The position numbers were made by a program, and so were the translations under genes. A stretch of DNA of 64,000 nt from Syntrophus buswellii. Lineage in GTDB: Bacteria; Desulfobacterota; Syntrophia; Syntrophales; Syntrophaceae. Under the pieces are notes generated by a model, which saw nothing but the letters and a program-made list of their open reading frames with translations, had not been told where the DNA came from and ran no database searches. Position 1 is the stretch's first letter; each line of letters begins with the position of its first letter. Shown here piece by piece: positions 16,691 to 26,021 of this stretch. The stretch is from assembly GCF_046097065.1 (NCBI RefSeq), contig NZ_CP175563.1, forward strand, positions 2,914,001 to 2,978,000. The letters are read 5' to 3'.

Positions 16691-19360
16691 TCAGCCCAAA
16701 TTCAACCTGCACTCGCTGGAGCCCCCCGGAAGCTGCCGGACGGTAAAGCCAAAGCGCCTGAAGATTCCCAGCATCGTTGCATTCTCCGAAAGGACCTCCG
16801 CGTGCACCTCCGGAAGAGATTTATCCCTGGCGATGTCAATCAGGGACTCCAAGAGCCTCTTTCCAAGTCCTTTTCCCTGGTACCGGTCGTGCACGAAAAC
16901 GGCCAGTTCCCCGGAGGTCATATCCGCATTCATGACGAGGCTCGCCGCCCCGATCATCCTTTTTTTCTTCTCCTCCTGAACCTCGGCAATCAGCGACATA
17001 TGCCGATCGTAGTCGACGTTGACAAAGTAGATGAGCAATTTGCGGGGAATGTCCTTTACCGTGTGAAAGAACCGGGTTCTCAAGGATTCCGGGGAAGAAG
17101 AAAGGAGCATCTCGGATTTCGCAGGTTCGTCTTCCGGCCGGATGGGCCTCAGGACCACTTCCGTTCCAGGCTCCATCTGCCAGGACCGAATGTATTTTGT
17201 AGGGTAAGGGCTGATGGCCAGATGAGGATAGGCCGATGGACCGTCCGGGCGAGGATCTCTTTCGATCGTTATCCTTGCATCCAGGGCGGCCATATCCTCC
17301 GGGGATACCGCAAAAGGATTGATCACGATTTCCGCTATCTCCGGAAAGTCGACAATCAGATTGGAAAAATTGATCAGCACTTCCTCAAGCCTTGCAATAT
17401 CTGCCGCTGAGCTTTCGCGGGAATTCCGCATCATCTTGTACACACGGGTGTCCTGGATCAGCATGGACGCCAGGGTCTTGTTCAGCGGGGGAAGGCCGAC
17501 GGAATAATCCCTTCCGGCCCCGGCCATGGGCCCACCCGACCCGAAGAGGATGACCGAACCGAAATCCGTATCCTTCCTTGCTGCCAGGAGGAGTTCATGC
17601 TCCACGCGGCTCACCATCTTTTCCACGGCCACGCCACTGAGCGTCGCCTCCGGGGCCCATTTCCTCACTCTTCGGACCAGCTTTTCACAGGCACCCGGCA
17701 GCTCGTCCCGGGAGTCGATCCCCAGGATGACGCCATCCACCTCGCTTTTGCGGGAGATATCGGGCGAGACAATCTTGAGAGCGACCGGATATCCCAGCTT
17801 TTCGGCGATGGCTACAGCCTCTTCAGGATTCCGGGCAACCTGGGGCATCGCCGTCGGAATTCCATAAGCGGCGAGAAATTCCTTCGACTCCTGTTCGTTG
17901 AGCAACGTCCGTCCCTCTGCAAGGGCATTGCCGATCAGCGCGTTGAGGCGTTCTTTCGGAGGCGCTTCCTGCTCGGGCAGCGCGGCGGGGATTTCATACA
18001 GCCGATCGAGGTACCGCCTGTAATTGTACATATTCATGTAGCTTCTGGCCGCCTCTTCCGGCGTGTCATAAACCAGGATGCCGTTCCGGGAAAAAATGCC
18101 TTTGCCCTCCTGAACCACTTTTCCGCCCATCCATACAGCGATGACGGGCTTTCTGTTTTTTTCAGCAACCTTCACGATCGCCTGCGCAACTTGATCGGAG
18201 GGGGCATTAATGAGGGGCACATAGTTTACAATTGCACCGTCCACCGCCTCATCCTGGATGCATATGGCCAGTGCCTCCGCATATTGTTCGACGGTGGCGC
18301 CTCCATGCAGATAAACCGGATTCGCCTTGTTCCAGTAAGGCGGCATGACGGTGTTGATGCGGTCTATGCTTTCCTGTGAAAGATTGGCCAGTTCCCCGCC
18401 CTTTTCGAGCAGTGCATCCATGGTGACCGCGCAGGGACCGGCGGAGCCGATGACGGCGACCCTCGGACCTCGGGCAAACTTCCGGGAAACAAGGACCGTC
18501 GCCGCATCAAAGAGTTCCGCTATTTCCTTGACTCTCAATACGCCTGCCCGCCGGAACGCCGCACCGTAGACGGCACTGTCACCAGCCATGGAGGCGAGCT
18601 GAAAGTCAGCCCCCCCGGCCCCTTCGCCGTATCTGCCGGGCTTCAAAACGATGATGGGCTTGCGGCGGGCAAACCCACGCGCCGCGCTCATGAATTTCCG
18701 CGCATTTCCGACACTCTCCATGTAGATCAGAATGCTTCTTGTAGCCTCGTCATATTCCTCCAGGAAGTCGATCAGATCGGCAAAGTCGATGTCGATCATG
18801 TCCCCGAGGGAGGCGAACAGGCTGAAACCGATCCCTGCGTCGGCCGCCCAGTCAAGGATGGCGCTTCCCAGGGCCGCACTCTGAGAGATGAAAGCGATAC
18901 GGCCTGGCGGGGGGGTGTTTTTAAGAAAAGTGGCGCTCAGGTTGAGGGGAGGCCTGATAAAACCGACGGAGTTCGGACCCAGGATGCGCATCCCGTACTT
19001 CTTGCCGATCCTGTTGATGTCGTGTTCCAGTCGTCTGCCCTCTTCGCCGGTTTCACGAAATCCGGCCGAGACGATGACCACGCCGTTTACGCCGGCCGCT
19101 CCGCATTCCTCCAGCGCCCGGGGCACAGAGCGGGCCGGTGCGGCAATGACCGCCAGGTCCATCTGTTCAGGAACAGCAGCGATATCAGGATAGCTCTTGA
19201 TCCCGAGCAGGGACTCCGCCTTCGGATTGACCGGGTAGATGCGCCTTTTTCCGGAATTCAGAAGTTTTTCGAGAATCGATCTTCCCACGGCACCGCGTTT
19301 TTCCGATGCCCCGACCAGGGCGATCGTTGCCGGATCGAACATTGTCTGTATGTGACCCAT
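16691..19360 (-). CDS. Pat-like protein acetyltransferase (ADP-forming acyl-CoA synthetase fold plus GNAT)
   Basis: The 889-residue protein has a CoA-binding Rossmann domain (residues 5-130, ALVGASEKRGAVG), two succinyl-CoA-ligase-like domains (about 150-450), an ATP-grasp domain (about 480-700) and a C-terminal GNAT domain (about 730-885) with the acetyl-CoA loop YQGKGLGKRL. The architecture is that of Pat/YfiQ lysine acetyltransferases. In true ADP-forming synthetases a phosphorylated His sits in the SSHTGALAG motif; here the position is Gln254 in ADFQLASMAG, so synthetase activity is unlikely. GAGGAG precedes the ATG. Targets are unknown; acyl-CoA synthetases are the classic substrates. 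Confidence 0.85.
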   Translation of the reverse strand: MGHIQTMFDPATIALVGASEKRGAVGRSILEKLLNSGKRRIYPVNPKAESLLGIKSYPDIAAVPEQMDLAVIAAPARSVPRALEECGAAGVNGVVIVSAGFRETGEEGRRLEHDINRIGKKYGMRILGPNSVGFIRPPLNLSATFLKNTPPPGRIAFISQSAALGSAILDWAADAGIGFSLFASLGDMIDIDFADLIDFLEEYDEATRSILIYMESVGNARKFMSAARGFARRKPIIVLKPGRYGEGAGGADFQLASMAGDSAVYGAAFRRAGVLRVKEIAELFDAATVLVSRKFARGPRVAVIGSAGPCAVTMDALLEKGGELANLSQESIDRINTVMPPYWNKANPVYLHGGATVEQYAEALAICIQDEAVDGAIVNYVPLINAPSDQVAQAIVKVAEKNRKPVIAVWMGGKVVQEGKGIFSRNGILVYDTPEEAARSYMNMYNYRRYLDRLYEIPAALPEQEAPPKERLNALIGNALAEGRTLLNEQESKEFLAAYGIPTAMPQVARNPEEAVAIAEKLGYPVALKIVSPDISRKSEVDGVILGIDSRDELPGACEKLVRRVRKWAPEATLSGVAVEKMVSRVEHELLLAARKDTDFGSVILFGSGGPMAGAGRDYSVGLPPLNKTLASMLIQDTRVYKMMRNSRESSAADIARLEEVLINFSNLIVDFPEIAEIVINPFAVSPEDMAALDARITIERDPRPDGPSAYPHLAISPYPTKYIRSWQMEPGTEVVLRPIRPEDEPAKSEMLLSSSPESLRTRFFHTVKDIPRKLLIYFVNVDYDRHMSLIAEVQEEKKKRMIGAASLVMNADMTSGELAVFVHDRYQGKGLGKRLLESLIDIARDKSLPEVHAEVLSENATMLGIFRRFGFTVRQLPGGSSECRLNLG

Positions 19361-19533
19361 CTATGCGTCTCCTCTGCTCTTTGCCAGGCAGGAGCTGCCG
19401 GGCGATTCTCCGTTCATGCCCTCCGCCGATGCCTTCCATCGGTATTACATGGATCATGTCGAAGGTGAAGAATGTGGAGTGGAATCCCCCCCGCTTCGAC
19501 CCTTCCTCCCTGCTCGCCTTGATTCCAGGCGGA

Positions 19534-19573
19534 CCTCCGGGCGAAGGCGATTTTTGTCGCCTTCGCCCGGAGG
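19534..19573. terminator. Perfect 17-bp-stem hairpin in the gap before the TonB receptor
   Basis: CCTCCGGGCGAAGGCGA (19534-19550) is followed by a six-base loop TTTTTG and its exact complement (19557-19573). It lies about 210 bp beyond the 3' end of the minus-strand receptor gene and 170 bp before the Pat-like gene. There is no T-run, so it may be a factor-assisted terminator or an intergenic repeat. The rest of 19361-19783 holds no gene. Confidence 0.5.
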
Positions 19574-19783
19574 GTCGAGTGTTCCCATGGTTACAAAACC
19601 ACACGGGGGTTATACGCAAAGATGGTACATTTATGACGGATTTACGCAAGAAAAATCATCTTCGGTATTGAAACCTGAACGCAGCCGGGACAATCGGCGT
19701 CCCGGCATATCATGGGTTTTCCGCACCGGCACACGGGACCTCATCAAGCCCGGCGTTGGTCATTCGTTTCCAGATGAAACGCT

Positions 19784-21889
19784 TCAGAACTTGACGGAAA
19801 CGCCGCTCCAAAAGCTGCGCCCCTGTGCCGGATAACCGTCTCCCCATTCATAATAGTTGTCGAAAAGGTTGTTCGCCGCAACATAAAATTCAACGTGTTT
19901 CCCCATGGGCTGGGTGACCTTGGCGTTCCACAGCCAATAACTGTCCAACGAATCTTCCTGTCCCGGCGTCACGTTGGTCCAGACGTGAGACACATAGGAG
20001 CCATTGAAATCCATCTTCGTGTTGACGGAAGGCAGCGTGTACTGAGCCGAAAGGTTGAACGCTCTCCTGGGGATACCCGTTACATCATCGCTGACCCGGT
20101 CCTCACTTCTATCCTTTGCATAGGTATAGGTGTAATCGGCCCGGAGAATCAGTTTATCCACGGGATAAAGTTCGACTCCCGCTTCGTAACCGATCGTTCT
20201 CACGCCATCGATGTTTATCGGATGATAATCACCCGTTTTTGCGGACCCGGTAGACGAAATCTTATCCTTGATGTCATGCCAGAAGAGGGCGAAATCGGCC
20301 CTCATGAAAGATCCAAAGGGCCTGGACGCCCCGATTGTATAGTTGTTGCTCTTCTCGGATTTCAGATGGGGGTCTCCCCAATTGGCATCGAGCTTGTTGT
20401 AGAGACTTCTGAGAGTCGGAAACCGGCTCTTTCTGGCTGCAGAGGCATAGATCTTGGTATTATCGGAAAAGAGATAGTTGGCTCCGATCATGTAATTGAT
20501 ATCATCGTCATTTGGCTGATAAAGATCCTCCTGCCCGAGATAATCGCCATAGGTTGCTGTTTCCGTACTCGTGACGTTTCTTTTGGCCTCCGTCACCTCA
20601 TACCAATCGTAGCTGAGCCCCGCAACGACCGTAAGATTCTTGATCAGGGTAAATTCATTTTCCAGTCCGATCGAACCCGTGTAGGACCGGTATTTCTCGT
20701 ACGGCAGATATTCATCCGCCACTTCCTTGTGGGAATCCCCTCTGTAACTCAAGCCCAGGCGGACCGAATCCCATGATACGGGTTGAAAATCTACAATGAG
20801 CGATCCGCCCGCAAGGTAGTCTTTATAATGGCTCTTGGCCAGCACATCGTCAAGCGACGGGTCTTCATAGGCATAAAGGCTGTCTTTATGCCTGTGATAA
20901 AAAAGCTTCCCTTTGAGCACCAGCTTATCGGACAGGCGCTGGCGGCCATCCAGATCGACCCCCCATTCATCGTAGTCGGGGATATAGCTTGCGTAAAACT
21001 GAGAGAAAACGGGGCGGGCCCATACCTGGTTGCCTTCCGTATTGGACGGCACCCCCTTCTCCTTCGTCCGGTAGAAGAGGGTCATGTAGTATTGAGAATC
21101 CTTGTTCGGTTCGATTCCGAAGCGGCCGCTTAGATTCTGAGTTTCATAATCGGAATTATAGCGTTTGCCGCCGTCTTCGAAAACCTTTGCAGACGTTGTT
21201 TTATTATAGGGAAACTCGTGAAAATCCGTCAATGTCCCCTCTTTTACAGGATAGTCGTCCGACAGATCCCAGCCGCCCGATTTTTCATACATATAATTAA
21301 GCCAGTAATGGAACATGCCCACCTTCATGCCGTGAGAAGCGGAGGCCCGGTAGGTGTCGTTTCCCGACACTTCGAACGAGGCGCTGGTGAAGGGTTTTTC
21401 CGTCGGTTTTTTTGTGATGATGTTGACGACGCCCCCCATCGTGTTGGCACCGTAGAGGACGGAAGGCGCTCCCTTGATGATCTCGATCCTGGCGATGTTA
21501 TCCGTACTGATGCTGTTCAGATCGAGGATGCCGAATTTGGTCTCATAATAAGGAACTCCGTCAATCATAAAAAGGATCTGGCTCTGATCGAAACCGTGAA
21601 TCGATACGGTGGCCTGATTCTTTGCTCCTGTCGTCACCCGGACGCCCGGGGCTCTCGACAGGGCTTCGGCAACCGTATGGCTGTTGGTCGCCTTGATATC
21701 GTCCGCCGTGATCTCGTTTGTAATGGCGATATTTTTTTCCCTTTCCCGATCGGCGGAAACCACCACCTCCCCCAGATCAAAGGGCTGAAATCCACTGTCG
21801 GAAGCTCCCGAGTAGGCAAAAGGAACCGTTAAAAAAATAGGAATAAACAAAGACGCAATCATTACCCATAAATGTCTTGCTCCAACCAC
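19784..21889 (-). CDS. TonB-dependent outer-membrane receptor
   Basis: A 701-residue TonB-dependent transporter. It has a signal peptide (about residues 1-27), a TonB-box-like EVVVSA, a plug domain (about 45-155: EALSRAPGVRV, FMIDGVPYYE, IEIIKGAPSVLYGANTMGGVVNII in two pieces) and a beta-barrel ending in the usual terminal Phe. GTG is the start, with AGGAGG eight bases upstream. It is the last gene of the metal-uptake operon, behind two substrate-binding proteins, so it should import the same ligand across the outer membrane. BtuB-like barrels are similar, so cobalamin is an alternative ligand, but no cobalamin riboswitch was recognised upstream. Confidence 0.9.
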   Translation of the reverse strand: MVGARHLWVMIASLFIPIFLTVPFAYSGASDSGFQPFDLGEVVVSADREREKNIAITNEITADDIKATNSHTVAEALSRAPGVRVTTGAKNQATVSIHGFDQSQILFMIDGVPYYETKFGILDLNSISTDNIARIEIIKGAPSVLYGANTMGGVVNIITKKPTEKPFTSASFEVSGNDTYRASASHGMKVGMFHYWLNYMYEKSGGWDLSDDYPVKEGTLTDFHEFPYNKTTSAKVFEDGGKRYNSDYETQNLSGRFGIEPNKDSQYYMTLFYRTKEKGVPSNTEGNQVWARPVFSQFYASYIPDYDEWGVDLDGRQRLSDKLVLKGKLFYHRHKDSLYAYEDPSLDDVLAKSHYKDYLAGGSLIVDFQPVSWDSVRLGLSYRGDSHKEVADEYLPYEKYRSYTGSIGLENEFTLIKNLTVVAGLSYDWYEVTEAKRNVTSTETATYGDYLGQEDLYQPNDDDINYMIGANYLFSDNTKIYASAARKSRFPTLRSLYNKLDANWGDPHLKSEKSNNYTIGASRPFGSFMRADFALFWHDIKDKISSTGSAKTGDYHPINIDGVRTIGYEAGVELYPVDKLILRADYTYTYAKDRSEDRVSDDVTGIPRRAFNLSAQYTLPSVNTKMDFNGSYVSHVWTNVTPGQEDSLDSYWLWNAKVTQPMGKHVEFYVAANNLFDNYYEWGDGYPAQGRSFWSGVSVKF

Positions 21890-21912
21890 TGCAACATCCT
21901 CCTTTCATGATT

Positions 21913-22053
21913 TTATTTGAAGTCCCGGACACCCCATATCCAAAACGGCTCTCCAACTCCCTGACCTGCCTGCATGGCGGCGCAAGCCCCGTATTCCCGT
22001 GTTTGCAGGCGGGTCCAGGCGGACAGCAGGCAGTGCACCCCGTGAATCTTCAT
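21913..22053 (-). other. Possible 46-residue ORF in the gap before the TonB receptor
   Basis: The 183-bp spacer between the second binding-protein gene and the receptor contains an open frame of 47 codons from ATG to TAA with no homology that I recognise. A GGAG abuts its ATG with no spacing, so translation is doubtful. The spacer was also read for a cobalamin riboswitch and none was found. Confidence 0.15.
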
Positions 22054-22072
22054 CTCCTTTCTTCTTTGTTGA

Positions 22073-23143
22073 TTATTGTTGCCGATGAATCAAGGCTCGA
22101 ACCTCCTGCGGCGTGAGGTTGACCTGAAGAAAAACCCTGAAAAAATCCTGCGTTTCCTTGACCATGTCCGCTCTGTAGATGGTCGGGTACAAACAGCCCG
22201 CCACCCACTTAGCCCCCAGAAGCCGCATGAAGGACGGCGGCCGGTCGAACCAGTTGAAAGGTTCCCTGGGAATGAGATAGACCCGTTTGTTCCGTACGGC
22301 CTTGATCCGCTGCCACAGAGGATCCGAAAAGATCTTCCTGTAGAAGACGTCCTCCATGACCAGGATCACCTCCGGATTGGAGAGCAGGACCTGTTCGAAC
22401 CCGACCTTTTCCATCCCCATGGGATTAGAGGACCGGCAGCGGTGGACATTCCGCCCTCCAACCAGAGGAATAAGCTCCGCATGCGGCGAGGAATCGCACT
22501 CCGTGCTCAGTCCGTCGACGCCTTCGGCATAGTACACGGAAACCCTCTTTCCAGGTGGAATCGAGGCCGCCAGGGCGGACATCTGTGCGAGCACTTTGCG
22601 GGTATAGGCAGCCAGCTCTTCCCCCCGCGCCCGGCGGCCGAGAACCCCGCCGAGATAGGAAAAGGCACCGGGATAATCCGCCAGCGAATTCAGGGAAACG
22701 GAAATGACGGGCATGGGCATCCGCTTCATCGCCTCATCCACCTTGGTCTTCATGGCGGAATCTTGTGAGGAAGTCACGACGATCTCGGGATTGATTTTCA
22801 GGATCATCTCCAGATTCGGTATCGCTCCCTGTCCGAACCACCCCCCCAGAACCGGCAGACTTTGCATGCTTTCCCGAAGGTAGCGCTTCTCCCACGGCCG
22901 GACCGGAAAATTGAGGCCGGCCAGCATGGCGGGGTCAAGGGCATAGAGCATGTAGGTGACCGGTGGAGAGGTGCTGTAAACCTTCCGCGGGACATCGTGT
23001 ACGGACACCTTCTTCCCGAACATGTCGGTAATTTCCCTGCCCTGCGAAGACCCTGCAGAGCCCAGGACCGCCAGAAGCAAAAAGGTCAGTGCCCAAAAAA
23101 ACCGGTTCCACATGCCCTGCACTGTTGCCGTCCGTCCTCTCAT
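22073..23143 (-). CDS. ABC transporter substrate-binding protein (BtuF/FepB type), second copy
   Basis: This 356-residue protein has a signal peptide (core FFWALTFLLLAVLGSAG) and a periplasmic-binding-protein fold of the iron-siderophore/corrinoid class: REITDMFGKKVSV near the mature N terminus, PNLEMILKINPEIVV, and RVYLIPREPFNWFDRPP near the end. ATG at 23143 is preferred, with AAGGGGCAAAGG upstream, and it overlaps the methyltransferase stop by four bases. It differs clearly from the other binding protein of the operon, so the system may take up two forms of the ligand. Confidence 0.85.
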   Translation of the reverse strand: MRGRTATVQGMWNRFFWALTFLLLAVLGSAGSSQGREITDMFGKKVSVHDVPRKVYSTSPPVTYMLYALDPAMLAGLNFPVRPWEKRYLRESMQSLPVLGGWFGQGAIPNLEMILKINPEIVVTSSQDSAMKTKVDEAMKRMPMPVISVSLNSLADYPGAFSYLGGVLGRRARGEELAAYTRKVLAQMSALAASIPPGKRVSVYYAEGVDGLSTECDSSPHAELIPLVGGRNVHRCRSSNPMGMEKVGFEQVLLSNPEVILVMEDVFYRKIFSDPLWQRIKAVRNKRVYLIPREPFNWFDRPPSFMRLLGAKWVAGCLYPTIYRADMVKETQDFFRVFLQVNLTPQEVRALIHRQQ

Positions 23144-24024
23144 CCTTTGCCCCTTCCGTTTTTCGTCCAATACAGAACCGCCCAGCAATAATTCCTTGAA
23201 TAAGGCAACCGCCAGCGCCCCTTGACTCGAACCAGGCACTGCCCCAGGTATGTCCGGAGTTTCTCTTCCTCTTCATCGGTCATTCCTTGAAGCATCCACC
23301 GCTGATCTTCAAACGCCTCTTCAGGGCTTTCCCAGGAATTGGGGTTCGACTCGGGGATGAAGGTGACGTTCGCCCGAATCCCCATCTCATAGAGAAGGTT
23401 GACATAGAAGATATAATCCGGCCTTTGTTTGAACTCCCTTCCCACCGACTCCAGCAGCTTCCTGTCGAAGGGACCGTCACCGACCTGCGTGGAGATATAG
23501 ACGGCCTTTTCTGCAATTCTGTCCAGTTTGGCTATGGAGCCGCCGTCATCTTCGCTGAGAAGCGACCGGGAAGCGATGGCCACATCGTGAACGCCTATCC
23601 CCAGGCGGTCCCAATCGTCCTCCCACCGTCCCAGGAGGGTCTTCACATTCGCAATGCCGCCTGTGCAACACCGCTGCTCAACGATCTCCAGCATGCGCTC
23701 CGAAAAATCGACGGCGGTAATGGCTTTCACCTTTCGGGCAAGGGGGATCGCAAGCGTCCCGCCGCCGCAGGCCATATCAAGCACTGTCCAGCTTTTACGG
23801 GGTTTCATAATCCGGAGAAAAGCCGCAGGATATCCCGTGGAGGCGGCATGCTCCGAAAACTCCCGAGCCCGTCCATTCCAGAAATTCTGCCTGTCTATCC
23901 AGTCGGACTTCGCTTGATTCTTTCCCTGGATTGTAGAAGAGTTGTTGTTTTCCATCGAATGATCACCCGCCGCTTCTCCTCTTCCGCCATGGACGGATTT
24001 CCCTTCCAAAGCAACAAGGGGCAT
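23140..24024 (-). CDS. Class I SAM-dependent methyltransferase in the uptake operon
   Basis: The 294-residue protein has a Rossmann-type methyltransferase core: motif I VLDMACGGGTLAIPLA at about residue 82, then ITAVDFSERMLEI. The C-terminal third (VNLLYEMGIRANV, then SPEEAFEDQRWML) is not assigned. The ATG at 24024 overlaps the stop of the preceding binding-protein gene (TAATG), which suggests coupled translation; ATG at 23955 is an alternative because the first 23 residues look unconserved. Its location between two binding proteins suggests that it modifies the imported ligand or a metallophore. Substrate unknown. Confidence 0.75.
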   Translation of the reverse strand: MPLVALEGKSVHGGRGEAAGDHSMENNNSSTIQGKNQAKSDWIDRQNFWNGRAREFSEHAASTGYPAAFLRIMKPRKSWTVLDMACGGGTLAIPLARKVKAITAVDFSERMLEIVEQRCCTGGIANVKTLLGRWEDDWDRLGIGVHDVAIASRSLLSEDDGGSIAKLDRIAEKAVYISTQVGDGPFDRKLLESVGREFKQRPDYIFYVNLLYEMGIRANVTFIPESNPNSWESPEEAFEDQRWMLQGMTDEEEEKLRTYLGQCLVRVKGRWRLPYSRNYCWAVLYWTKNGRGKG

Positions 24025-25142
24025 TAACCCTGCTCCGGAGCTGTTCCCGGAACCGCTTCACCCGCCTTTACCGCAGCTTCTTCCTTCGAGAGCGGGGGCA
24101 GGCAGTTCAGGATCCTTTCCGCATCCTGATCCGTTACCGCCTTGCCGTACACCTCGGAATAGAAGGCCTTCATTTCTTGAATCATGTCCCAGTCCTGAAA
24201 TTGTTCGGGGTAAAAGATCTTGGCCAGATGGATCATCAGGAGCACGCCCTCGCCGCTGGCATGATCCCAGGTGTAGATCCCCCGGGGGAGATGATAAACC
24301 TTCCCGCTTTTGACGGCTTTCAGCGAAGCCCAGTCCGGATTCTTCTTCAGATCATCCGAGGGATCAAAATAGCCGCTCAGGAGGATAATATCCGGATCCC
24401 ACAACAGCACCTGCTGCAGGGTCGCCGTGGCATGGTTGTCATCCAGCGCCGCCGGCAGGTAATTGCCGCCGGCGACCTCGGTGTTCCAGTGCATCACGCT
24501 GCCGTTTCCCTGGCTGCCCAGGGGGCTGCCGTGCAGACCGCCGTAATAAACCCTGGGCCTGTTTTTCTTTTCGATCTTTGAGGTGATGGAGAGGATCTGC
24601 TGGACCTTCCGGTCGAAATAGCGGTTATATTGATCCGCCCTCGCTTTCGCGTCCGGTCCAAGAAGAGCGCCGAAAAAGGATATCTGCCGTTTAAAGTTCT
24701 GCCGATATTCATCGAGGCTCCCGGGTCTAGTGTCGACGTTGAAGGTACAGACCGTTTTCAAACCGGCCTTGCTATAGGGTGACTCTTTCGTCATCCCGGG
24801 GGTATAGAGTACGAAATCAACGTTCATATCCCGCAGCTGCTCCGGCGTGACGCCCTTATTGGATTGAGCTTTTTTGATCTCCGGATAGAGCCGGTAGGCC
24901 CAAGGTGATTGCTGTGCCATCAGGAGTATGGAATTGCCCCCGCCGAGGGTCATGATCTTTTCCGGAGACACGCAGTGCATGCAGGCGATTCTCTTCGGCT
25001 CGACCGGCACCTCGACCTTTTTGTCGCACATGTCGGTGATGATTTTGTGATCCCCGGCATAAAGGGGGATATTACCGATACCGGCGCCGAATAATACGGT
25101 TAACAAAATACCCAACATAAAAAGAATCCTCCTGTTTTTCAT
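24024..25142 (-). CDS. ABC transporter substrate-binding protein (BtuF/FepB type), first copy
   Basis: The 372-residue protein starts with a signal peptide (MKNRRILFMLGILLTVLFGA) and continues with KIITDMCDKKVEVPVEPKRI, the typical start of siderophore/corrinoid-type binding proteins. The motif ACMHCVSPEKI around residue 55 contains a Cys-x-x-Cys pair near the expected ligand cleft, unlike the second binding protein. YYGGLHGSPLGSQGNGSVMHW and HLPRGIYTWDHASGEG fall in the lobes that bind ligand. AAGGAGG precedes the ATG at an ideal distance. Confidence 0.85.
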   Translation of the reverse strand: MKNRRILFMLGILLTVLFGAGIGNIPLYAGDHKIITDMCDKKVEVPVEPKRIACMHCVSPEKIMTLGGGNSILLMAQQSPWAYRLYPEIKKAQSNKGVTPEQLRDMNVDFVLYTPGMTKESPYSKAGLKTVCTFNVDTRPGSLDEYRQNFKRQISFFGALLGPDAKARADQYNRYFDRKVQQILSITSKIEKKNRPRVYYGGLHGSPLGSQGNGSVMHWNTEVAGGNYLPAALDDNHATATLQQVLLWDPDIILLSGYFDPSDDLKKNPDWASLKAVKSGKVYHLPRGIYTWDHASGEGVLLMIHLAKIFYPEQFQDWDMIQEMKAFYSEVYGKAVTDQDAERILNCLPPLSKEEAAVKAGEAVPGTAPEQG

Positions 25143-25240
25143 TGATTGAACCTCCTTCAAGTTATATTGTCTGTACCGTCCTGCCGCAGAAATTGCCCTT
25201 TTCAAAAGAATTCCCCCTGCTCCTGGAGGTTCTCCTCTCC

Positions 25241-26008
25241 TCATTCCGCTCCCGCAAGCCTCCGGACGATATCGTCGTAATCCCTGATGATGCTCACAAA
25301 GCGAACGCCGCCATTCTTCTTGAGCTGAAGAAAAGAAGCCCCTTCGCTCACCGATTTCAGTACGACGTCCTTTTCCGTCACCACGCTCCCGGCGAGCATG
25401 TCGATGCCGTAATCGAAGAGCACCTCGGAGAGGGGCGTCGATGGCCCGAGAAGCATCTTGACGCTCCCTGTTCTGCAGAGCTTGAGAATGCCGGGGAGGG
25501 TATCGTTGATGAGGGTCGTACTGGAGATGACGACGATGTCCGACTGCGGGATAAGATCATTTCCGCTCTCTTCCGGATAATCTCCCACCCTGGGCCGCTT
25601 TTCTATGATCCAGAGATTTTTGGCCTCTCTGGCCAGCGCATCGAGATAGGGGAAATGACCGATGACGGAGATATTCTTCCCCTTGCCCAGATCCTTGACC
25701 AGTTTCAGCCCCTCGACATCGGAATATCGGTTCGGGTCCACATCGATGAGGGAATTGATGACGGCTAGTCCCAGGGATGCCCTTGCCATGCCGCCGCTGA
25801 GACCGTAGCGCGCCAGGCCGAGGGCGCTCATCTCCGTAAGATTGCCCTCCAGTCCCCCTCCATCCTCGTGGCTGCAGCCCCCCTGCGCCATGGTCGAGGC
25901 CAGACCGCAGCGCCTGCTCACCACGGCGGTCCAGGAGAGCCCTCTTCTCACCTCCTGGACCGGTGCATCTTCCTTGACGGTTTTGAGAATATTCTCCAGA
26001 ATGTCCAT
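25241..26008 (-). CDS. DUF4213/DUF364 putative metal-chelation protein, operon copy 2
   Basis: This 255-residue protein belongs to the same family as the proteins at 11700 and 30230. It has GLSWTAVVSRRCGLAST with Cys residues and AQGGCSHEDGG in the N-terminal half, then SVIGHFPYLDALAREAKN, DIVVISSTTLINDTLPGIL and MLLGPSTPLSEVLFDYGID, the DUF364 signature. Cys and His residues cluster in the first 50 positions. It lies between exbD and the first binding-protein gene. The family has no established biochemical role; the metal-chelation label rests on structure-based database annotation. Confidence 0.8.
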   Translation of the reverse strand: MDILENILKTVKEDAPVQEVRRGLSWTAVVSRRCGLASTMAQGGCSHEDGGGLEGNLTEMSALGLARYGLSGGMARASLGLAVINSLIDVDPNRYSDVEGLKLVKDLGKGKNISVIGHFPYLDALAREAKNLWIIEKRPRVGDYPEESGNDLIPQSDIVVISSTTLINDTLPGILKLCRTGSVKMLLGPSTPLSEVLFDYGIDMLAGSVVTEKDVVLKSVSEGASFLQLKKNGGVRFVSIIRDYDDIVRRLAGAE

Positions 26009-26021
26009 GCTGTGAACTCCT

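Noticed and set aside
16691..19360. ADP-forming acetate-CoA ligase
   Set aside because: The phosphohistidine is replaced by Gln254 and a GNAT domain is attached, as in Pat proteins.
21890..22072. Cobalamin riboswitch before the TonB-dependent receptor
   Set aside because: No B12-box or riboswitch core was found in the 183-bp spacer on the coding strand.
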